The notes below the pieces were generated by a model. The model had not been told where the DNA came from. It was given only the letters and a program-made list of their open reading frames with translations, and did no database searches. A stretch of 15,298 bases of DNA from CAYRVX01 sp964642165 (GTDB lineage: Bacteria; Planctomycetota; Phycisphaerae; SM23-33): NCBI GenBank assembly GCA_964642165.1, contig CAZXOC010000181.1:1-15298 (forward strand), given 5' to 3'. Both the position numbers and the translations under genes were made by a program. Of this stretch, positions 1 to 6,475 are shown one piece after another (position 1 is the first letter of the stretch; each line of letters opens with the position of its first letter).

Positions 1-1
1 G

Positions 2-1912
2 CTGGCGAAGCTCCCCGCCCGGCAGCGCGGCAAGCTCGCACGGCTGCGCTCCGCCCAGCCGGTGCTCTTCGGCAAGATCTTCTCTGACGACTGGCCGGCC
101 CGCGTGGCGGCGATGGAGCAACTGGCGAAGCTCGACGACCCGAACGCCCTGGCCGGGCCGCTCGTGGCGCTGTGCCTGCGCCACCCGGGCGAGGAGCTAC
201 GCCTGGCGGCGGCGCGGGCGGCGGCGACGGGGCGGTACCGCTCGGACGCCGTCGTGGACGCGCTGACCGTGGTCGCGCAGCAGCGCGACGACCATGCCTC
301 CTGGTTCAGGCACGGCGACGAGGAGCCGCGCAGCCCGGCCTGGCACGCGCTGGCGGCGCTGCGGAAGCTCCGCTCGAAACGCGCCGCGCCGGGGCTGTTG
401 GCGGCGCTGAAGCGCGCGCCGGTCCACGACATGCGGCGCCAGGCGATCCTGGCCGAGGCGCTGGCCGCCACGGGCGAACGCCGACTGATCCCGCCCCTGA
501 TGGAACACCTCAAGCAGAGCAGGTCGTCCTACCAGACCCATATCACGGGCGTCGGGAAGCTCCACTTGGCCAAGTCCGACGCGGCCCTGCTGGCGCTGCT
601 GAAGCTCACGGGGCAGAGCGCGGACGCCTACGGTCTGATCTACCGGGAAGGAGAGCACGGCCGCCTGGCGCTGGGCTTCAAGGACAAGGCGGCCCGGCGG
701 GACGCGATCCGGAAGTTCCGGGGCTGGTGGGACGCCAACAAGGACAAGCCCGGGTACAAGGGGCTGGCGCCGCTGAAGCTGCCGGCGCGACCGGTCGTGA
801 CGCCGCCTCGTCCGCCTGCGATCGCCCAGCCGGCGCCGTCGACTACGGCGCCGGCCCGCGCCCAGGCGACCGGGAAGCTGCTCGCCGACCGGGCAGGTCG
901 CCTGGTGGCCAAGCTGCGTTCGCGCCGCTACGCCGCGCGCCGGGAAGCCCAGGCCGAGCTGGTCGCCCTGCACAAGCAGCTTGTGGAGGCGGTGGCTCGC
1001 CACGCGCCGGCGGGGAAGCAAGACGAAGCTCGCCGCGCGCGGGGGCGAATCGGCGGCGTCCTCGGCGAGATGATCGTCGAGGTCCGCATCGCGTCGATGC
1101 TGGCCGCCCAGCCGACCGAGAGGCGGCAGGAACTCGTCCGCCTGCGCGCCCAGGCCGGGCCGACGTTCGACGAGCTGTTCTCGCTCAACTGGTCGAAGCA
1201 GGCCCCCGCCATGCGCCGCATCGCCAGGGCCGCCCCGGCCGCCGGGGCCCTGGAGGTGCTCGTCCTCCGGGCGATGCGGCACCCGAGCGACGACGCCGCG
1301 GCCGCGGCGCTGGAGGCCCTGCGCCGACGCAAGCTGAAATCCGATGCCGTCGTGGAGGCCGTGGGTCGGTTCGTGGCCGAGAAGCTCGTCGAGCGGCAGG
1401 CCCCCTACCCCCCGCCCCGCTCGCGAATCAAGGCCTTCGGGGAAGCCGTCAAGGCGTTCCGGGACTTGGCCGGCCCCCGGATGGCGCCGCTGGCGCTGGC
1501 GCTGCTGAAGGCCGGAACCAGCGAGAGCGAATCCTGCCAGGTGCTGGCGGACGTGATCGCGCGGTCGGGCGAGAAGCGCGCCATCGGCGTCCTGCTGGAG
1601 CTGCTGAAGGACACCCGCTGGCAGAGCACCTGGTCTTCGGGCGGCTTCCAGCTGACGATGAAGCCCGCCGACGCGCCGTTGATGGCCCTGGTGCAACTGA
1701 GCGGGCAGGACCCCAAGGACTACCCGTTCATCTACTGGAAAAGCCTCAGCTTTGACAGGCGCCCGTACGGCTTCAAGGACGAGGAGTCCCGCAAGGCGGC
1801 GCTGGCGAAGTTCCGCGCCTGGTGGGCCAAGCACAAGACCGACGCGGCCTACAAGGACCTCGAGCCGCTGGTGCTCCCGGAGCTGCCCGGCCGCGGCGAA
1901 GACAAGCCGTGA
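2..1912 (+). CDS. HEAT-like repeat protein with two copies of one long module, 5' partial
   Basis: The frame is open from the left edge and no stop is seen, so the true start is probably outside the window; the first in-window start is GTG at 62. Numbering from that GTG, the protein is Ala/Leu/Arg-rich and alpha-helical, with helix pairs such as LIPPLMEHL and GVLLELLK typical of HEAT-like solenoids. Two long modules can be aligned at an offset of about 365 residues: one runs from before residue 1 to about 243, the other from about 350 to 610. Matching blocks are RSDAVVDAL/KSDAVVEAV, LLALLKLTGQ/LMALVQLSGQ and KFRGWWDANK/KFRAWWAKHK. A Pro-rich linker (244-270) and a basic helix separate them. 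The codons before the GTG align with the start of copy 2, which supports a start further upstream. Such scaffolds usually bind proteins; no catalytic motif or partner is visible. It is convergent with the next gene. Confidence 0.75.
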   Translation: MAKLPARQRGKLARLRSAQPVLFGKIFSDDWPARVAAMEQLAKLDDPNALAGPLVALCLRHPGEELRLAAARAAATGRYRSDAVVDALTVVAQQRDDHASWFRHGDEEPRSPAWHALAALRKLRSKRAAPGLLAALKRAPVHDMRRQAILAEALAATGERRLIPPLMEHLKQSRSSYQTHITGVGKLHLAKSDAALLALLKLTGQSADAYGLIYREGEHGRLALGFKDKAARRDAIRKFRGWWDANKDKPGYKGLAPLKLPARPVVTPPRPPAIAQPAPSTTAPARAQATGKLLADRAGRLVAKLRSRRYAARREAQAELVALHKQLVEAVARHAPAGKQDEARRARGRIGGVLGEMIVEVRIASMLAAQPTERRQELVRLRAQAGPTFDELFSLNWSKQAPAMRRIARAAPAAGALEVLVLRAMRHPSDDAAAAALEALRRRKLKSDAVVEAVGRFVAEKLVERQAPYPPPRSRIKAFGEAVKAFRDLAGPRMAPLALALLKAGTSESESCQVLADVIARSGEKRAIGVLLELLKDTRWQSTWSSGGFQLTMKPADAPLMALVQLSGQDPKDYPFIYWKSLSFDRRPYGFKDEESRKAALAKFRAWWAKHKTDAAYKDLEPLVLPELPGRGEDKP

Positions 1913-1954
1913 GGTCCGCACCGCCCCGGGAGGCGCCGGGGGACCACGTCGCCG

Positions 1955-1969
1955 ACCCCGCTGCGGGGT
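1955..1969. terminator. Short palindrome between convergent genes, possible bidirectional terminator
   Basis: ACCCCGC and GCGGGGT face each other around a single T; in RNA the loop would open to about five bases. It lies in the 60-bp gap between two convergent stop codons. There is no T-run on either side, so it could only be a weak or factor-assisted terminator. Confidence 0.3.
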
Positions 1970-1972
1970 GTC

Positions 1973-3730
1973 TCACGGCCGATCCGGCGGGTCGTCCAGT
2001 GCGGCCCCCGCTTGCTGGAGGAGGCAGTAGCCGCCGAGGAGGTTGCGGACGTTGCGTCGCCCGCGATTCGCCAGGATGCGCTGGGCGATGTAGCTGCGAT
2101 AGCCCGTCGCGCAGTAGATGACCACCGGCCGGTCGGCGGGCACGTCCTCGATGCGCCCTCTCAGCTCGTCGATCGGGATGTTGATCGCGCCGTCCATGCA
2201 CCCCGCGGCGTACTCGCGCGGGGATCGGTCGTCGATGAGCACGGGCGGCCGGTCGCCCCGGAGCTCCCGGCGCAGCTCCGACAGGGTGATCGGGGGCATC
2301 TGTCCGCGGCGGGCGTTGGCCGCGACGAACCCCGCCAGATTGACGGCGTCCCGCGCCGAGCCGAACGGCGGGGCGTAGCCCAGGTCCAACTGCTCGAGGT
2401 CCTCGACGGTCATCCCGGCCGTGATGGCCGTCGCCAGGACGTCCAGGCGCTTGTCCACGCCGCGCCCGCCGACGATCTGCGCCCCCAGGATGCGCCCGTC
2501 GCCGGGCGCCGAGAGGAGCTTGATCATCATCTGCTCGGCGCCGGGGTAGTAGCCGGCATGGCTGACCGCGGGAACGTAGGTCACCGCGGCGTCGATGCCC
2601 TCTCGCCGGGCGGCCGATTCGGTCAGCCCGGTGACCGCGGCGACCTTGTCGTGCACCCGGACCACCGCCGTGCCCAGGACGCCGCGGAACCGCAGGCGAG
2701 ACGGGTCTTCCGGCGGCGCACCGGCCAGGTCCAGCGCGGCGTTGGCTCCGGCTACGCGACCCGCCTTGTTGGCTGGGCCCGCCAGCGGGATGTTGACCGG
2801 GCGGTCCAGGACCAGGTGCCTCGCCTCGCAGTTGTCGCCGGCGGCATAGACGGCCGGGTCCGACGTCCGCTGGAACTCGTCGGCCCGGATCGCACCGCTC
2901 CGGCCCAGGGCGATTCCCCCCTGCCGCGCCAGATCGACGTTGGGCCGGACCCCCACGGCCAGGATGGCCAGGTCGAAGGGCAGCTCGCGCCCCGACGCGG
3001 TAACGGCGCGGGTCCGCCCGTCGCGTTCGACGACCTCGCGGACGCCGTCGCCGACGATGACGTCGCAGCCCGCCTCGACGAGGGCCGTCCGCAGCGGCTC
3101 GGCCATCTCGGGATCGAGGGCGAGCATGAGCTGGTCGGCCATCTCGACCAGCGTGACCCGCAGGCGGCGCCGGCGAAGCTGCTCGGCCATCTCCAGCCCG
3201 ATGTACCCTCCGCCGATGACGAGCGCCCGGGGCGGGGCCTCCGCGGCGATCTCCGGCTCGACGGTCTCCCGCTCCGCCGGGACGAGCCGGGCGAGGTGGC
3301 GCAGGATCTCGTCGGCGTCCGGAACGGTGCGGACCGTGAAGACGTTGTCGCGCCGGAGCCCCTCGATCGGCGGAACCAGGCTCACCGTCCCGGTCGCCAG
3401 GATCAGCCGGTCGTACGGCATGTCCTCGGTCGCGCCGTCGGGAAGCGAGACGCTCACGGTTCGGTTCGGCCGGTCGATCGCGGCCACGTGGGTGTGGAGC
3501 CGAACGTCCACGTGGAACCGCCGGGCGAAGCGCTCGGCGGTCGTGACAAACAGACGCTTGCGATCGGAGATCTCTCCCCCCACGTAGTACGGCAGCCCGC
3601 AGTTGGCGAAGCTGATGTACGGGCCGGCGTCGAACAGGACGATCTCGATGTCCTCATTGGTCCTTCGGGCCTTGGCGGCCGCCGAGGCGCCCGCCGCGAC
3701 GCCGCCCACGATGACAAGGCGTTTGGCCAT
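1973..3730 (-). CDS. CoA-disulfide reductase-type FAD/NAD(P)H oxidoreductase with C-terminal rhodanese domain
   Basis: The protein has 585 aa. An N-terminal FAD-binding motif (GGVAAGASAAAKARR, residues 9-23) is followed by NCGLPYYVGG with the redox Cys at 44, the single-Cys signature of the CoA-disulfide reductase/NADH oxidase/peroxidase subgroup. A second Rossmann motif (VIGGGYIGLEMAEQL, 171-185) should bind NAD(P)H, and VYAAGDNCE (294-302) contacts FAD. The dimerisation domain ends in LGYAPPFGSARD. Residues about 482-570 form a rhodanese domain with active loop CATGYR, Cys540. In the family this fusion reduces CoA disulfide, CoA persulfide or polysulfide with NAD(P)H; the exact substrate cannot be read from sequence. 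The ATG at 3730 is preferred because it begins directly at the FAD motif and has GGAAGG about 8 nt upstream; the frame stays open further upstream but without such support. It is probably a single-gene unit, cytoplasmic. The staphylococcal relative is named cdr. Confidence 0.9.
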   Translation of the reverse strand: MAKRLVIVGGVAAGASAAAKARRTNEDIEIVLFDAGPYISFANCGLPYYVGGEISDRKRLFVTTAERFARRFHVDVRLHTHVAAIDRPNRTVSVSLPDGATEDMPYDRLILATGTVSLVPPIEGLRRDNVFTVRTVPDADEILRHLARLVPAERETVEPEIAAEAPPRALVIGGGYIGLEMAEQLRRRRLRVTLVEMADQLMLALDPEMAEPLRTALVEAGCDVIVGDGVREVVERDGRTRAVTASGRELPFDLAILAVGVRPNVDLARQGGIALGRSGAIRADEFQRTSDPAVYAAGDNCEARHLVLDRPVNIPLAGPANKAGRVAGANAALDLAGAPPEDPSRLRFRGVLGTAVVRVHDKVAAVTGLTESAARREGIDAAVTYVPAVSHAGYYPGAEQMMIKLLSAPGDGRILGAQIVGGRGVDKRLDVLATAITAGMTVEDLEQLDLGYAPPFGSARDAVNLAGFVAANARRGQMPPITLSELRRELRGDRPPVLIDDRSPREYAAGCMDGAINIPIDELRGRIEDVPADRPVVIYCATGYRSYIAQRILANRGRRNVRNLLGGYCLLQQAGAALDDPPDRP

Positions 3731-3793
3731 GCTGTTTTCCTTCCCTTGCCGAGGTGGTGCAGCGCCCCGGCCGGTGGATTCGCTCCCATCGTC

Positions 3794-3823
3794 ATGGTAT
3801 CGGTGCATTCCGGCGTATCTCAA
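3794..3823 (-). promoter_or_regulatory. Candidate sigma70-type promoter for the CoA-disulfide reductase-type gene
   Basis: Read on the minus strand, TTGAGA is followed after 18 bp by TACCAT. Transcription would begin near 3787, giving a leader of about 57 nt before the ATG at 3730. It rests on consensus matching only. Confidence 0.4.
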
Positions 3824-3856
3824 GCGGCCTCCGCGAGCAATGCGCAGCGGCCGAGC

Positions 3857-3889
3857 GGGGAGCGGCCGCCGCGCCGGCGGCGGCTCCCC
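3857..3889. repeat. Strong 33-bp hairpin between two divergent promoter candidates
   Basis: GGGGAGC (3857-3863) pairs with GCTCCCC (3883-3889). After one G-G mismatch, GCCGCCG (3865-3871) pairs with CGGCGGC (3875-3881), leaving a 3-base loop. There is no T-run on either side. It lies between the leftward promoter candidate (3794-3823) and the rightward one (4044-4073) and could separate the two units. Its function is unknown. Confidence 0.5.
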
Positions 3890-4043
3890 AGCCGGCGCGG
3901 CGGGCGGCCTCGGGCAACTGGCGATGTAAAACGATCCGGCGGCGCGGATTACGTCATTCTCGGCCGGCACGGAAAGGCGCGGCGGGCGGAGGTGTCCGGT
4001 CCCGGCCGGCGCGGGCCGTCCGGCCGAGCGAGACCGATTGGGC

Positions 4044-4073
4044 TTGACGGGCGGATTCGATTCAGGTTAGAAT
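4044..4073 (+). promoter_or_regulatory. Near-consensus sigma70-type promoter far upstream of rny
   Basis: TTGACG and TAGAAT are separated by 18 bp. This is the best match to the housekeeping consensus that I noticed in the window, and it sits in an AT-richer pocket of otherwise GC-rich sequence. Transcription would start near 4080. It would give either a leader of about 570 nt for rny or an independent small RNA. Confidence 0.5.
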
Positions 4074-4432
4074 TCGATGGAGTCGATGAACTGGAAGGGC
4101 GTGGCCGGCGTGCTCGGAGTGGAGCCCGCCAGACCGCGCCACATAGTGGACAGCGACGGCCGAGACAGTGAGGCAAGCAGGCCGTCCGACAAGCGGCGTT
4201 CAGTGTGCGTTGCCTATGGCATCGGACACGGGCGGTGGCGTCGCCCGGGAGACCCCCGGGAGGACCGGAACAGGCAAAGGACGTCACGGCACGGAACGTC
4301 GATGATCGTCTCGCCCCGGAAGGGGCGGGCGGGCCTTCGGGTCATAGAGTTCCCATGAGCCAACACAGCAGGCATTTGGGTGGGTACACCGACTGCTGTG
4401 CTTGCGTTGTGCGCCAACGGCAACCGGATGGT

Positions 4433-4525
4433 AGGACCTTACTTGCGTCAGGCGGCCCGGCCGGCGGGGCTGGCTCCGCCGCGGCGGACTCGCCGGGCGC
4501 AGGAGGCGACGTGCGGTAAGGTCCT
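4433..4525 (+). repeat. 10-bp perfect inverted repeat closing a GC-rich multi-hairpin element
   Basis: AGGACCTTAC and GTAAGGTCCT are exact complements 73 bases apart, continued inward by CGTC 4446-4449 with GACG 4508-4511. Inside is a tight hairpin, GGCGGGG 4463-4469 with CTCCGCC 4474-4480 around CTGG. The arms are not extremely GC-rich, so the pairing is less likely to be a by-product of composition. It could be an RNA domain of the rny leader or a small mobile or REP-like element. Confidence 0.45.
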
Positions 4526-4556
4526 TCCGGCGATGGGCACGTGATCCGGGCCGAAT

Positions 4557-4584
4557 CGGCGCCGCCGATCCCCGAGCGGCGCCG
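4557..4584 (+). repeat. 9-bp perfect hairpin, attenuator-like, about 65 bp upstream of the rny start
   Basis: CGGCGCCGC and GCGGCGCCG flank a 10-base loop. No T-run follows, so an intrinsic terminator is unlikely, but the position fits an attenuator or a stabilising stem of the rny leader. Confidence 0.35.
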
Positions 4585-4623
4585 GCGACCTGCTTGTCCC
4601 CCCTGTAGCTCTCTGGCTGCGCT

Positions 4624-4642
4624 TCCTTACAGATAGAAAGGA
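4624..4642 (+). promoter_or_regulatory. Ribosome binding site of rny inside a small hairpin
   Basis: The Shine-Dalgarno sequence AAAGGA (4637-4642) lies 8 nt before the ATG at 4651. TCCTT (4624-4628) is complementary to AAGGA (4638-4642), so a 5-bp stem with a 9-base loop could mask the site. The stem is weak on its own. Confidence 0.4.
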
Positions 4643-4650
4643 CGCGTGCC

Positions 4651-6240
4651 ATGGAAGTCCCGATCCCCCTTGCCGCCCTGACGCAGGGCCAGATCGTCGC
4701 GCTGCAATTCGCCGGCGCCGGGATCCTCGTGCTCCTGACGGCCCTGGTGATGAAGCTGCTCGAGCGGATGAAGCGCGAGCGCGTGGAAAAGGAGATCGAA
4801 TCGCTCAAGAAAGCCGCCGAGGCCGAGGCCGCCAAGATCGTCGCCCAGGCCCAAGCCCAGGCCCAAAGCGAGTTCCGCAAGAAACGCGAGGAGTTCGACG
4901 CCGACACCAAGGCCAACCGCGGCGAATTGCGAGCCGAAGAGAAGCGCCTCTCCAAGCGCGAGGACCTCATCGACCAGAAGCTCGATACGCTCAACAGCAA
5001 GGAGCGGACGCTGGAGGCCGGCCAGAAGGCCGTCCTCGAGAAGGAGAAGGCCCTGGCCGGCAAGGACCGACAGCTCAACGAGCTGATCGCCCGCCAGAAG
5101 AGCCAGCTCCTGAAGGTGGCCAACCTCAGCATGGAAGAGGCCCGCTCGGTGCTGCTGGGGCAGGTCGAGAAGGACATGGAGCGTGAGACGGCCGAGCTGA
5201 TCACCCGCCGGCTCGAAGAGGCCAAGGAAACCGCCGAGGCCCAGTCGCGCGAGGTGGTCATCACGGCGTTGCAGCGCTACGCGGCGGAGCACACGTGCGA
5301 GAACACCGTCTCGACGGTGGACATTCCCTCGGACGACATGAAGGGGCGCGTGATCGGGCGGGAGGGACGGAACATCCGGGCCTTCGAGAAGGCCACCGGC
5401 GTGGACGTGATCGTGGACGACACGCCCGGGGTGGTGGTAGTCTCGGCGTTCGACCCGGTTCGCCGGGAGACGGCGCGGCGGGCGCTGGAGAAGCTCATCC
5501 AGGACGGGCGGATCCACCCGACGCGGATCGAGGAGGTCGTCGCCGCCACGGAGAAGGAAGTCAGCAAGCAGGTCTACGAGCGCGGCAAGCAGGCGATGCT
5601 GGACGCGAACATCCGCGGGCTGCACAACAAGCTGATCGACCTGCTGGGGCGGCTCCAGTTCCGCACGAGCTACGGGCAGAACGTCCTCCAGCACGCCACC
5701 GAGGTGGCGTACCTCTCGCAGGTGATCGCCGACGAGCTGGGGCTCAACGGCCAGCTCGCCCGCCGGGCGGGGCTGCTGCACGACGTCGGCAAGGCCATCG
5801 ACCACGAGGTCGAGGGCGGCCACCCCCAGATCGGCGCCGACCTCTGCAAGCGCTACGGCGAGAAAAAGGAGGTGATCAACGCCGTCGCCGGGCACCACGG
5901 CGACGTGCAGGCGACCAGCGTGTACACCCCCATCGTGGCGGCCGCCGATGCCATCAGCGCCTCGCGCCCGGGCGCCCGGCGCGAAACGCTGGAGCGCTAC
6001 GTCCAGCGCCTCCAGAAGCTGGAGGAGATCGCCTCGGGCTTCGAGGGGGTCAAGCAGGCCTACGCGATTCAGGCCGGACGCGAGGTCCGCGTCATCGTCG
6101 ACGCCGACAACGTCGACGACCGCGTCTCGGGGAAGGTCGCTCGCGACATCGCCCGCCGGGTCGAGGACGAGATGGAGTACCCCGGCGAGGTCCGCGTGAC
6201 CGTCATTCGCGAGGTCCGCTGCGTGGAGTACGCCCGGTAG
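4651..6240 (+). CDS. rny: Ribonuclease Y (membrane-anchored endoribonuclease)
   Basis: The protein has 529 aa, the usual length for RNase Y. Residues about 14-34 form one N-terminal membrane helix that tethers the enzyme to the inner face of the membrane. A long Glu/Lys/Arg/Ala-rich coiled coil (about 36-200) follows. Residues 215-280 are the KH RNA-binding domain with GRVIGREGRNIRAFE (GREG loop, 236-239). The HD domain carries HATEVA (His348), LLHDVGKAID (His377-Asp378), AGHHGD (His415-His416) and AADAIS (Asp432), the metal ligands. RNase Y starts mRNA decay by internal cleavage in bacteria that rely on it rather than RNase E. The start is fixed by the ATG with AAAGGA 8 nt upstream and by the short hydrophobic N-terminus. 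All key motifs are intact. It is apparently monocistronic, convergent with the next gene, and preceded by a long structured non-coding stretch. Confidence 0.97.
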   Translation: MEVPIPLAALTQGQIVALQFAGAGILVLLTALVMKLLERMKRERVEKEIESLKKAAEAEAAKIVAQAQAQAQSEFRKKREEFDADTKANRGELRAEEKRLSKREDLIDQKLDTLNSKERTLEAGQKAVLEKEKALAGKDRQLNELIARQKSQLLKVANLSMEEARSVLLGQVEKDMERETAELITRRLEEAKETAEAQSREVVITALQRYAAEHTCENTVSTVDIPSDDMKGRVIGREGRNIRAFEKATGVDVIVDDTPGVVVVSAFDPVRRETARRALEKLIQDGRIHPTRIEEVVAATEKEVSKQVYERGKQAMLDANIRGLHNKLIDLLGRLQFRTSYGQNVLQHATEVAYLSQVIADELGLNGQLARRAGLLHDVGKAIDHEVEGGHPQIGADLCKRYGEKKEVINAVAGHHGDVQATSVYTPIVAAADAISASRPGARRETLERYVQRLQKLEEIASGFEGVKQAYAIQAGREVRVIVDADNVDDRVSGKVARDIARRVEDEMEYPGEVRVTVIREVRCVEYAR

Positions 6241-6273
6241 CGCCGCGCCGCCGCAGGCCCACCGCAGCGCCGA

Positions 6274-6307
6274 CGAGCCCGGGGCTGGACGGACGGCCTC
6301 GGGCTCG
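6274..6307. repeat. 8-bp perfect inverted repeat downstream of rny
   Basis: CGAGCCCG (6274-6281) and CGGGCTCG (6300-6307) are separated by 18 bases. It begins 33 bp after the rny stop codon. It may stabilise the 3' end of the rny transcript or help termination, but no T-run follows. Confidence 0.35.
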
Positions 6308-6332
6308 CCTGCGCGCCGCCGGCGCAAAAGGG

Positions 6333-6376
6333 GGGCGGCGGGAAAGGTCCCGACCTGTCGGGACGGCCCGCCGCCC
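6333..6376 (-). terminator. Strong two-tier hairpin, probable terminator of the beta-helix gene
   Basis: GGGCGGCGGG (6333-6342) pairs exactly with CCCGCCGCCC (6367-6376). Inside it, TCCCGA pairs with TCGGGA (6348-6363). Read on the minus strand, the stem is followed by CCCTTTTG, a short T-run. It sits about 100 bp past the stop of the beta-helix gene and also faces convergent rny, so it may stop transcription from both sides. Confidence 0.5.
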
Positions 6377-6475
6377 GGAACCGGCAGCGCCTGACATCGC
6401 GAATTCAGCGATTCCTGTGGTTCTTTCCTTCGGACAGATCGCCCGAGAACTTTAGCGCGCCGCTCGCGGGGGGGC

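Larger units (their letters stand above)
4080..4650 (+). promoter_or_regulatory. Long structured leader of rny, or an independent structured RNA, class not recognised
   Basis: No convincing gene lies in this stretch, but inverted repeats follow each other closely. AGGCAA 4171-4176 pairs with TTGCCT 4210-4215, and GTCCGA 4184-4189 with TCGGAC 4222-4227; these two cross, pseudoknot-like. CCCGGG 4244-4249 pairs with 4255-4260. CGCCCC/GGGGCG at 4312-4327 closes a GGAA loop of GNRA type. CACAGCAG 4364-4371 pairs with CTGCTGTG 4393-4400, with an inner GGTG/CACC hairpin. TTGCGTTG 4402-4409 pairs with 4415-4423 with one bulge. AGGACCTTAC 4433-4442 pairs with 4516-4525 around further GC-rich hairpins. 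CGGCGCCGC 4557-4565 pairs with 4576-4584. I compared it by eye with RNase P RNA, tmRNA, SRP RNA, 6S RNA and the common riboswitches and found none of their signature cores. Some stems are expected by chance at this GC content. Confidence 0.4.

Noticed and set aside
197..1921. Long open frame antisense to the HEAT-like gene
   Set aside because: A shadow frame of GC-rich coding sequence: Arg/Gly/Pro/Gln-rich, no family motif, and the opposite strand has a clear internal repeat.
2012..4171. Long open frame antisense to the CoA-disulfide reductase-type gene
   Set aside because: The opposite strand has complete FAD, NAD and rhodanese motifs; this frame has only low-complexity Arg/Asp/Gly text.
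4077..4358. Possible 93-aa gene just after the strong promoter
   Set aside because: No ribosome binding site precedes the ATG, the composition is Arg-rich without any fold signal, and the stretch is full of inverted repeats that favour an RNA role.
4080..4650. RNase P RNA, tmRNA, SRP RNA, 6S RNA or a known riboswitch
   Set aside because: I looked on both strands for the conserved cores (for example GAGGAAAGTCC of RNase P and the tRNA-like ends of tmRNA) and did not find them. A covariance-model search is still needed.
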